Source: Zeugodacus cucurbitae
Taxonomy: Eukaryota > Arthropoda > Insecta > Diptera > Tephritidae
DNA length: 64,000 nucleotides
Assembly: GCF_028554725.1 (NCBI RefSeq)
Contig: NC_071667.1
Location: 86,838,001 to 86,902,000, forward strand
Reading direction: 5' to 3'
Part shown: positions 37,101 through 47,944 of the stretch, piece after piece
How positions within the stretch are numbered: position 1 is the first letter of the stretch
Layout: each line of letters begins with the position of its first letter
Program-made: the position numbers and the translations under genes
The notes under the pieces: model-generated
Told to the model about the DNA's origin: nothing
The model's database searches: none
What the model saw: the letters and a program-made list of their open reading frames with translations, nothing else

Positions 37101-38185
37101 AAAACAAGTAAGGAAAGGCTAAGTTCGGGTGCAACCGAACATTTTATACTCTTGCAATTTATTTAGAGATCTACCTATATTTTCGGTGAAAAATTACCCT
37201 TAGGCACTCAGTTATTCATGTTTGATATCAGGGGCCTTGAAAAGTCATGGTTCGATTTTGACAATTTTTCCACAAGTGATGTCACAGCTCAAATATAGTA
37301 TTTATGTAAAGTTTTATTTCGCTATCTTTATTGGTTCCTTATGTATACATTAGAAAGTGAACGAATCAGAAGGATTCAAAATTGAGTTATATGGGAAGTA
37401 GGGGTAGTTGTGAACCGATTTCGCCCATATTCCACCAGTGTCATCAGGGTATCAAGAAAATATTATATACCGAATTTCATTGAAATCGATCTAATAGTTC
37501 TTGAGATATGGTTTTTAACCCATAAGTGCAGCTTCCTTCTGCTATTTCTTATGTAAAATTTGGTGTTTCTGACGTTTTTCGTTAGTGATTTAACGCACTT
37601 TTAGTCATTTTCAACCTAAGCTTTGTATGGGAGGTGGGCGTGGTTATTATCCGATTTCTTTCATTTTTGGACTGTATGAGGAAACGGCTAAAAGAAACGT
37701 CTGCAGAAAGTTTTGTTTACATAGCTTTATTGGTTTGCAAGATATATACAAAAAACCTATTTGGGGGCGGGGTCACGCCTACTCTTCCAAAAAAATTACA
37801 TTCAAAGGTGCCCCTCCCTAATGCGATCCTATGTTCCGAATTTTATTTTCATAACTTTATTTATGGCTTAGTTATAGCTCTTTATGTGTTTTTGGTTATC
37901 GCCATTTTGTGGGCGTGGCTGTGGTCCGATTCCGCCCATATTCGAAGCAAAGGAACACGTGTTTCAAGTTTCATTACGATATCTCAATTTTTACTCAAGT
38001 TACAGCTTGCACGGACGGACAGACGGACAGACAGACATCCGTATTTGAACTTTACTCGTCACCCTGATCACTTTGGTATATATAACCTTATATCTAACTC
38101 GTTTAGTTTTAGGACTTATAAACAACCGTTATGTGGACAAAACTATAATACTCTCTTTAGCAACTTTGTTGCGAGAGTATAATAA
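37101..38185 (-). mobile_element. Interspersed non-coding repeat, copy B (inverted)
   Basis: The reverse complement of copy A at 24587-25682. The left edge reads AAAACAAGTAAGGAAAGGCT followed by the GTTCGG-GTGCAA-CCGAAC hairpin. The right edge reads TTGCGAGAGTATAATAA. The length is within about 10 bp of copy A. A 182-codon frame inside (37634-38182) is not conserved as protein between the copies and is taken as chance. Confidence 0.65.
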
Positions 38186-38409
38186 ACAGGTTCAATATGG
38201 AGCTTTAAATATCAAAATTATCTGGATGACGACACGAGTTGAAATCCGAGTTATCTTAATAACATGTTTTTGGCACCAAGAGAAGCAGATGAGCAAAATA
38301 CACAAAAAGTCGTTGACTAAAAAGTTATATAGTGCAACATACAACTAAGTCATAAATAAATATATATAAGTAAAGTAACATGGGTAAGCGAGCGTGGTGG
38401 TCCCACTAA

Positions 38410-38613
38410 CCAAACTTACTGGAGTCATTTCTCTTTGACTATCCATAAGGCAGTGTGAAAATGCATGAAATCGGATGAGGACCGCGAAATATATAATAAA
38501 GTTTAATCAACATCTAGAAATAAATATTTCCCTGTCTATGAGCCTTGTTAATTGCGACAGTATAAAATGTTCTGTTAGACCTAGATTTAGATTTTAGCTC
38601 TTCCTTACTTATT
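38410..38613 (+). repeat. Interspersed repeat fragment (right end)
   Basis: It ends with TTGCGACAGTATAAAATG.. and CTCTTCCTTACTTATTT, a diverged version of the copy A right end. Upstream sequence (..GAAATCGGATGAGGACC..) matches the interior weakly. It is in the same orientation as copy A. Confidence 0.5.
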
Positions 38614-39262
38614 TTCGACTAGGTCTTCCTGGTTGCGACATTAATAAAACAAGTGTTTGCCCTAGCTGAAGTATGCTGAATTTTTTTCGTTTTTACTCGA
38701 CATAGTGTTAAATATTTCTCACAGTGTACCATTGTAAACAGAACCATGCACAGCCATGCATATGTGTGTATGTGTGTGAATTGAAGATTGTGTTGGTAAG
38801 ATCGCCTGTGGCATTTGTTACTGACACTACGCGCTGCCAGAAAACGATTCCACTGGCTCTTGTTCCCTTTCAGCTCTTTGATCTTTGCTTCATTTCAGAA
38901 TATTTGGTAGCAACGATGTCCATGTCTACATTTGTATGTAAGTCTGTGTGTATCTGTGTATCTACGGTGTGAGACAGAGAATACATGCATGCAGTTAAAT
39001 TTGAGCGCAGATCCCTAAACGTGCTCAGTGAAACATTATTTGCTGTGCAGTACGGTACTCGGTTACTCGACGCAATAACATTCAAAGTTCGAACCCTTGC
39101 GCATGCGTAAATAAGCTAAACACCAGATCGCAGTGAACAATTCGCGGATTAAACTACATATGTTATGATCTATGATCGTGTCTATTGTGAGAAGTGACAA
39201 ATCGCAGTGATAGATTAATTGAAAATTGTTTGAATCGAAAATAAAAACTCAAAATCGTCAAA
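38614..39262. other. tld upstream region
   Basis: About 650 bp of DNA free of recognised repeats before the tld start. TCAGTG at about 39025 could be an initiator, but no DPE or TATA box fits at the right spacing. The sequence from about 39100 to 39262 is probably the 5' UTR, ending CGTCAAA|ATGG. Confidence 0.35.
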
Positions 39263-42200
39263 ATGGTTTTGTTGCATGGACGACAGTATCTGTTATTGTT
39301 GTTTTTGTTACCGCTAACGGCAGTGTCTTGTAGCGCCAAGAATACACATTCAAATCAGCGCAAACACAACCATCCTCGGTATTTGAGTCGTCAACAAAAG
39401 AGTGCACTTGCCCGCCAATTGCTCCTCGTCGATGGGTTGCAGGTGGAATCGGAGAGTTATTTCGACGTAGTGGAACAACCAGAACAATTTGTGGAAATCG
39501 ATACGCAAATCGTAAGTAAAATATATTCAACATCATATTACAGCATATTACAGCATATTCGTATATGAAAACGCCCTTGCCCTTTACTTTGCTTACCGTT
39601 TCCACGGCATTCCAATATTTTTAGGCGCCAGAAACGAAAGGCAAACATGGCGCCATTGAACCAACTCATCTAAAGCATTTGCTTGATATCGCCGCCGTTG
39701 AGTCGGAGATGTCAGCCGCCATTGCAGCCGGCGACGAGGAGGCGAAGAACGTCTGGAGTCGCGCCAACGCAAATCGGCCGGCCTTCCTTTTCGACAGCGG
39801 CGCTTTGTCGAAAATACAATCGAATAATACAAAAAGTATAAACACCGATGATGGAGGGAATTTTTTCTACGAACGAAACATTATTACCGAAGAGCCGGGA
39901 GTATCGCTAGCAAAGCTTAAAGCAGACCGCCAACAAAAGAACACAATGAAGGGAGACGACACAAGCGGCATCCCACGCCAGCGGCTACAGAGCTTGGCAT
40001 TTCGAAGGTGAGTTCAAAAGGAAACCAAAATTGTTACAAACATACTTACATATGTACACACACATAAGAGTATATGTGCGTATGTATGTCCACACACTTC
40101 TAAGTATTATACTATATATATGTATGTACATATGTATTTTGGGTTGTGGTAGTCATTAATGTTATCTTTTCGACGCATCTACGTGCCTTAGTGGATTCAG
40201 CATGATCGACGGTTGCGTACTTTAGTAGCAATTTGGTCACGTGCCTTCCATACAAACAAATTACGATATAAAAATGCGAAAAATAATGATTCAAAAGCTG
40301 GCAAGCTATTAGCTTTTCACTTCCGTTACATGCGCACAAATCTAACAGTACATTTCAATGGGATCCGTTATGTAAAATGAAACGAAACTGGCGCACTCTT
40401 CTTCTGTGTTACGCTACGCAATCACTTTCATTATTTAATTCACCTACCTGTAGCGCTACAGCGATGCACCTGCATCCTTTCCAAATGGCAGTAGAACAAC
40501 AGAGCATAGCATAGGAAACAGGTAGAACGGCATACAAGTAGACACACTGGCAATCCTTCATACAACTACATGCATGTTAACTCTCGCATTACTCTATTCA
40601 ATGTACATACACCGACGTTTTCAGTTTTTTCGCACTGTTAAACACCTGCACCCACGAACATTTGGGATTTTCCAAGGAATCCCTCAATTAACGCTGCAGC
40701 CACTTGAGTTAGACAAAGCAAATCGAAATTTCAATTTTCCACTATTGTTCTAAGAGAGCCGCGAGCACACCTCCTGTCTATTGCTAATTTATACTGCAAA
40801 ATACGAAAATCAGGTAGGCTGTAGATGCTCAAGGAGGTTGCACGTGTTAAAGGTCGACCTTTATAATAACGTCCACTTGAGCTTAAGACATTCTGGGAAA
40901 TCCCGTTTACTCGAACAAGTATAATATAGATGATCATTAGAACAAATTATTCGCAATATATTAAATGGAAGATTGTCAGAAACCGTATCTACCATTTTCG
41001 CTTTCTTCCCACTGTATTAATAATTGTGATGGAATATAATAAAGCGTATAATAAGGTGTTCATTACAACATTTGGTCTTTTGCGTGGAATCAATTTCCAG
41101 AACCCAAATAAATTCAAGAATTGTTTCGGGCCCGGCAATACGGGTTTGGGGATCAGAGGCTTTCGAGTCCACCGAATAATACACAATAAAGAAGCAGATC
41201 CTACAATAATCGGATAAGGCCAAACCCATATTGTGCAAATACACAGTGTATATTATAACCTAGAATAACATGTTGACAGTCATAACTTCGAGGTCGTAGA
41301 TAATTTTGTATACCTGGGAACCAGCATCAACAACACGAACAATGTCAGCCTCGAAATCCAGCGCGGAATAACTCTTGCCAACAGGTGCTACTTTGGACTG
41401 AGTAGGCAATTGAACAGTAAAGTCCTCTCTCGACGAACCAAAATCAAGCTCTACAAGTCGCTTATCATTCCCGTCCTGCTTTTCGGTGCAGAAGCTTGGA
41501 CGATGTCAACATCAGATGAGACGACACTAGGAGTTTTCGAGAGGAAAATTTTGCGCAAGATTTATGGTCCTCAGAACATTGGCAACGGCGAATACCACAG
41601 ACGATGGAACGATGAGCTGTACGAGTTATACGACGACATTGACATATTTCAGCGAATAAAAAGACAGCGGCTACGCTGGCTAGGTCATGTTGTCCGAATG
41701 GACGAAAACACTCCAGCCCTGAAAGTGTTCGATGCAGTACCCGCCGGAGGAAGCCGAGGGAGCGACCTGGTTACACTTGGGATCTCCAACTGGCGACGAA
41801 CTGCGAAGGAGAGAGAGAGGTGGCGCACTATCATCGATTCGGCTATACATCATATATGCAGTGGTCTGTGTATATTGCCGCGTCTACCTTAACTTTGTCT
41901 ATGGAAAGGTTTATTATTCACGTAAACCTTTACAGGTTATGTTGGCTTGAGAGGACGCTACTAAACGAACTGGCTCATTTGTGATCTGAGTTCAGGCTAT
42001 GCGTCTGCGTGCAAATACTAATTTGTGCTGAAAAAAAGGAAGTTAGCTGGTTAAGTTCGAATGCACATGCAAAGAGGTGGGTAGCGCTATGAAGCCAAAA
42101 CCTTTTCGTATTTGTTAACGAACGATTCGCGAAGTTTTAAAACAAGATGGTAATAATTTTAAAATGGTCAAGAATGCAAAATCCGTCTTTACATTGTCAT

Positions 42201-45200
42201 AACTTCGCTTTGGGTAATTTCGCCTTTTCTTCTTCCTGATAAACGAACAAAAATCAAGCTAATGTAAACAAAGCCATTCAAACAATGAATTTAACAATTT
42301 TCTCATGGTGTAACAGAAACTGCCGTTATGTAAATAATTGATCATGACCCCAATTACCGAGGCTTACCAGTTTTGACATACGAAATATAATATACTAATG
42401 CATTCGTTTATTGCACACGTTACTTACATTAATTGCAGGCGTTTATTTAAACAACTTAAAGGCAAAAGGGTACCGGTCCACAAAAAGAAGCACCACAAGA
42501 GACGTATTTTTCAGTCTCCCAATGAAGCGAAAAGCAGGTAAACAAGTTCTGTAAGCTTTTTAGTATTATTTATTATTAAATGACTCAATATTATTTTTCC
42601 CATAGGCACAACAAGGTCAAATCAAGTGTCAATCATAACCCTAATCTAGACTCATTCAACCACTTTAGAAACACTCCATATTTAAGTTCAGTACCTCGTT
42701 CACGGCGTGCAGTTACCGCCAAAAAGGAACGCATTTGGGATTACGGTGTCATACCGTATACCATCGACGAGATATTCAGCGGGGTACACAAGGCGCTCTT
42801 CATGAGAGCCATGCGCCATTGGGAGAATTCCACATGTATTAAATTTGTTGAACGCGATGCTAAGGTGCACCCTAATTACATACATTTTACTGTTAAAAAT
42901 TGTGGTTGCTGCTCGTTTGTGGGCAAGCGCGGTTCCGGACGACAAGCCATTTCGATTGGTCGCAACTGTGAAAAATTCGGAATTGTCGTGCATGAATTGG
43001 GACATGTTATTGGGTTTTGGCACGAACATACGCGCACCGACCGAGATAAGCATATATCTATAAATAAGGAGAATATCATGAAGGGGCAGGAGTATAATTT
43101 CGATGTGCTTTCACCGGAGGATGTTGACTCACTGGGTCTACCATATGATTATAATTCAATCATGCATTACGCAAAGAATACTTTTGCCAAGAATGTTTAT
43201 TTGGAGACCATTCAGCCTATTGGACTATCGAAGTCCCAACATATAGAGATCGGCCAAAGATTACGTCTAAGTACGGGGGATATAATTAAGGCGAATCGAT
43301 TATATAAATGCAGCAGTTGCGGACGTACATTCCAAGAGAATTCTGGAGAGATAATCTCACCTCATTACGAATACTCAGCATATTCGGCGATACAAGACAG
43401 TAATGTGATAGAAGACAGCGGAAGCGGTGATTACGAGGTCAGTGATTTTGACAAATCTCTAGAGAAATGCGAATGGCGTATCACAGCAACAAATGGGGAA
43501 CGTATTATTTTGCAAATTCATCAAGTGGTAAGCTCTAGCATCAATAATATTGACTTCAGAACTTGTTTCACAAAATGTGTTCTATTTTTTGACCCCGTGC
43601 ATCTGATATTTATTTCTTATTACAATTGTGTTATTTCTTATAGCATCTTCTGCAGTCCACTAACTGTGCTGTGGATTATTTAGAAATACGAGACGGTTAT
43701 TGGTACAAATCTCCTGTTATTAAGAGACTATGCGGCAATGTCACGGAGGAAACGGTTAGGAGCAGCTCCAGTCGAATGCTCATCAGTTATGTTAATCACC
43801 ACGCAGTCAGAGGATACCGTGGATTTTCGGCCAATTTCGAGGGTAAGTTCTAAAAACATTTTACTTTAAGCAAGCATTGAGTTCCTACGTATACACGTAT
43901 ACATCCTTTACTAACCCTGTACACTGCTTATCATATATTTGATAAACCTTTGAATCCAAATGTGTTTGTTGAAGCGTGATATTGCAATATTCGAGGCAAT
44001 TGTTCGCACTCGTTACATTTTCATTTCCAATATCACCTCAGAGCCAAAAATCATAACGCAGAAATAAATCTGTCTGCTCTTGTGTAATACGCAGCCATTG
44101 CAAAAAGGTCGAAAATGAAAGATATTTATATTTTTCGCCAATTCAGCTCAAAGATTATGTCTTCTGAAAATGACTGTTGTGATATTTCGTAGATGTTGCG
44201 CCATTGGCCTACTCGGATATGTGTTGTCGTGTTTGCTCCCATTCATACATACTTCTTACATAAAAACGCCAATGTGCCGAATATTACCAATGGAAATTGT
44301 GTTCATCGTTTTTCATATTTCGACAAAATTACTTTTCAGCTCATGTAGGATGAAATATCTCTCCCAAATCAGTAGACTAACCTTTTGTGTTTTTGTCATT
44401 AAAAATTCTGTGTTTTCCTGCGCATTAATTAGGTGTCCCCTAACAAAAATGACTCCTTTTTATTTATTTTATAATTTATTCACTCCCTGAACTTGAAAGG
44501 TCATTATATTTGCCCCAAACATTCCCGTTCATTGTCAGCTCTTTCGTATTGCCCCAACTAATGAAGGCTTTGTTTTTGTTGTTTAGTTACATGTGGTGGT
44601 GACATTTTTCTCACCGAAAGTAGACGTGTTGACTCACCCAATTATCCATTGGAATATCTGCCGGATCGTGAATGCATTTGGCGCATATCGGCACCGGAGA
44701 ACCGTCAAGTTGGGCTGAAATTTCAGTCATTCGAATTGGAGAATCATGATAACTGTGCTTACGACTATGTGGAAATACGCGATGGTAATGACAGTGACTC
44801 TCAATTAATTGGAATTTACTGTGGATATATTCTACCACCAAATATCAAGTGAGTACAATTGCATCAAGTATCGACCGATACGGCATTGCCTGTGTTTGGC
44901 CGCATTGTTAACCGATAAGTGCATCAATGAAAATTTTATTATACTCACAGGTCTAATTCAAATCAAATGTTTGTAAAGTTTGTTTCCGATGGTTCGGTCC
45001 AGAAGGTTGGCTTTTCCGCGGTCTTCCTACAAGAGTTGGATGAATGCAAATTTACAAATCATGGCTGTCAGCACGAATGCATCAATACTTTGGGGAGCTA
45101 TCAGTGTGCTTGCTTTGCTGGCTATGAGCTGCAAGCCGACGGTCGCACTTGCGAAGGTTTGTTTGTTTGTTGTTTACAGCAACATTTTAAAATAACATTG

Positions 45201-46911
45201 ACATTATATTCCACAGATGCGTGCGGCGGCATTATCAATGCCTCTATTCCCAATGGGACACTTCATTCGCCGTCATTTCCGGATGTGTACCCCATATCGA
45301 AGGAGTGTGTTTGGGAGGTGGTCGCACCGCCCAATCATGCGGTCTTCCTTAATTTTACGCACTTCGATTTGGAAGGCACAAAGTATCAATACACAGAATG
45401 TAATTACGATTACCTATTGGCGTACTCTAAGTTACGTGATAGTCGTCTAAAGAAAATCGGTATTTATTGTGGTCAAGAGCTACCACCGGTATTGAGGTCC
45501 GAACATAATGTACTGCGCTTGGAATTCTATTCAGACAAAAATATTCAACGGACAGGCTTTTCAGCCAATATTGTAATTGGTAAGTAAATTTGAATACTAC
45601 ATATTTCAAAAACCCGCCAGTTCATTTGTCATTTTATATGACGAGGGAAATTGTTTTGTTCATGGAATAAAATTTTTTCATTACACAGATTTCGACGAAT
45701 GCAGCGTGGACAATGGAGGCTGCCAACATCATTGCCTCAATACATTCGGATCATATAAGTGCAGTTGCCGCAATGCATTCACTCTCCACGAGAATCAGCA
45801 CAATTGCACTGAGACCAAATGCAAGTTTGAGATCACTAGCCCCAAAGGAACCATTTACAGCCCCAACTTCCCAAATGAATATCCACACAACACATACTGT
45901 TTTTGGCATTTCCGCACCGTTCTGGGCCACCGAGTGCAGTTGACATTTCATGAATTCGAAATGGAAAACCATCAGGTGAGCACCGCTAATCAGTTCTTCC
46001 AACTGATAACCTATCAAAGCAATACTCATATTTTTCATTTTCCTTTTCGATCTGCTGCCTGTACGTGCGTGTGTAGGAATGTTTTTACGATTATCTCGCC
46101 TTATATGATGGCAAATCTGAGAACAGCTCAACATTGGGCATTTACTGTGGAGGACATGAGCCGTATGCGGTAGTAGCATCCACAAATGAAATGTTCATGG
46201 TCCTGCGGACAGATGCATCGCTGCAGCGTAAAGGATTCCGAGCAACATACTCAACAGGTGGGGAGTGATGGTCTTTGAATTTGGACATCTAAATAACATA
46301 TGACTATTGTTGTGTTCATTTTAGAATGCGGCGGCTACTTGCAAGCAACAAATGAAACGCAAGTCTTTTATTCACATCCACGCTATGGCAGTCGGGTATA
46401 CAATCGGCACATGTATTGTAATTGGCGTATACAAGCTGATTCTGAGAGTAGTGTTCAAATAAAATTTTTGCACTTTGAGGTCGAATATTCGGATCGCTGT
46501 AAATATGATGCGGTGGAAATAAGAGAAGAAATATTTGAAGAGAAGTATATGGACGTAAGAAGCAATCATGGACGTTATTGTGGCAATAGAGTAAGTCTAA
46601 ATATATAATTTGACTCCTATATATGTAAGTGTACAACAACACCCCCTTACACTTAATAACCCTATATCTTGGTTTGGTACTTTTTTTCTGCTTTGCAGAA
46701 GCCACCTACAATAACATCATATACCGATACGTTACTGATGAGATTTCAAACGGATGGCAGTACCTCGTTGCGTGGTTTTGCTGTTTCTTTCGTAGCCGTA
46801 GAGCCGCCGGAAGAGGATCTTATAGACGAGCTAGACGCTGTTACACCTTTTCCTGGTTACATGCGAAGTGTGTACTATGCATCGGATACAGGCAGCGATT
46901 TCGATGATTAA
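39263..46911 (+). CDS. tld: Tolloid, BMP-1-family secreted metalloprotease
   Basis: In Drosophila, Tolloid cleaves Sog to release BMP ligands in dorsal patterning. Exons: 39263-39511, 39625-40007, 42439-42537, 42606-43527, 43644-43842, 44587-44848, 44951-45156, 45217-45579, 45689-45975, 46077-46257, 46325-46590, 46699-46911; 3630 nt, 1209 aa, phases checked. A signal peptide is clear (MVLLHGRQYLLLLFLLPLTA). The propeptide runs to RSRR|AVTAKK at residue 278. The astacin core has HELGHVIGFWHEHTR (H373, E374, H377, H383) and SIMHYA. The order CUB-CUB-EGF-CUB-EGF-CUB-CUB follows. Unlike tok, the propeptide lacks DPCKA and FXGD; the nearest motif is AFLFDSGAL. CUB1 carries an acidic insert with SGSGD. 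AATAAA lies 3 nt after the stop (46914). It sits head-to-tail behind tok. Confidence 0.93.
40008..42438 (+). other. tld intron 2 (2.4 kb)
   Basis: The donor is GAAG|GTGAGT and the acceptor is ATTAATTGCAG. It contains a sense-oriented LINE fragment (41272-41890). The rest shows no coding or repeat signal I can name. Confidence 0.65.
41272..41890 (+). mobile_element. LINE 3'-coding fragment in tld intron 2
   Basis: The open frame reads NFEVVDNFVYLGTSIN.., SRRTKIKLYKSLIIPVLLFG, FERKILRKIYGP, RIKRQRLRWLGHVVRMDENT and LGISNWRRTAKERERWR. These are the C-terminal blocks of an endonuclease-type LINE polyprotein. LGISNWRRTAK resembles LGITNWRQTAK of the 16.2 kb copy, so the two are probably the same or sister families. 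It is 5'-truncated; a small deletion appears around 41745-41780, where a longer linker would be expected. No target duplication was found. Confidence 0.75.
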
Positions 46912-47944
46912 TGAATAAAATGTAGAATTATTAAGTGAATATGTATGATTTGTTTGTTTGTTACAATTAATGATTAATTAATTTATTAAAGAATCAGTAA
47001 ATTAAACTTAAATATTATGCATAATTATATGTATATATATAGTGATGAATATTACTATCTCTGATAATTATATGAAGGTTGTTCGTCGATGGAAAACGAA
47101 GAATATTGGCAGTAGTTGTTGCGAACAGTTGTTCTATATTGGCAGGTACGATTTCCTGGAGAATATAATATAAATTTGTGTTCAAATATAATGATAACAT
47201 CCTTCCGACCCATATGCACAGGGTATGTGAGATCTATTAACAAAATCAATATACTCTGATCTGGTAATAAAGGATGATAAAATCGGTCCACGCTTTCTTA
47301 GTCTCCATATACCAAATTTCTTTTTCGTCGGAAACTGAAGTTATGTAAATTTGGTTGATCATGTCCCGTTGGTTTGTGGTAGGTTAAAAATTGTCGCTAT
47401 TGTAGCCAACCGGTAATATATTCAGTACTTGTTTGTTGCAAACAGTTTTAGAGCCTACCCATGTACCTTGTACTTTTTTTGAATAATGACGAAATGTGGT
47501 CGAAACGCGAACAAAACTGTATCTAATTATTAAATTACGCAAGTGTGGTGTTTGTACTAAGTAAATTTTAAATATTTTTAAGTTTATAATATCATTAACT
47601 ATGAATGTAATTTTGACATGTTTTTTGCGTTAATAAATTTAAAATCTATTCGTTAATATTGAAGTGCCAATGGACTCTTGGTAGTTGTGATAGCACTGTT
47701 TGAAAGTGTCAGACAAATGCAACACTGACTTATGCACAGCTGCGCAACCCTTCAAATATTTTTCAATTTGGCGGTTGTAAATTGAGTTAATTTGTCTAGA
47801 ATTGGTTTGTGAAATAGTTCAGTTTATAGTTTATTTTAATGTCTATGTGTCTTTTACAATCGTTAACATTCTGTTGTATAGTTGTATTAACAATAAACAT
47901 AAAGTTTACCAAAAGTTTATACCTGTATAAATTAGCGAAAGAAG
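46912..47944. other. tld-asp intergenic region
   Basis: About 1 kb with no coding exon. It holds the tld 3' UTR (AATAAA at 46914-46919; further AT-rich sequence to about 47000) and the asp promoter and leader. asp starts at 47945 without a visible leader intron. Confidence 0.5.

Noticed and set aside
37634..38182. 182-codon frame in repeat copy B
   Set aside because: The corresponding frame is not kept in copy A; it is repeat DNA.
43555..43680. Read-through extension of tld exon 4
   Set aside because: The frame stays open into the intron by chance; the GTAAGC donor at 43528 joins to 43644 in phase and restores CUB1 as in tok.
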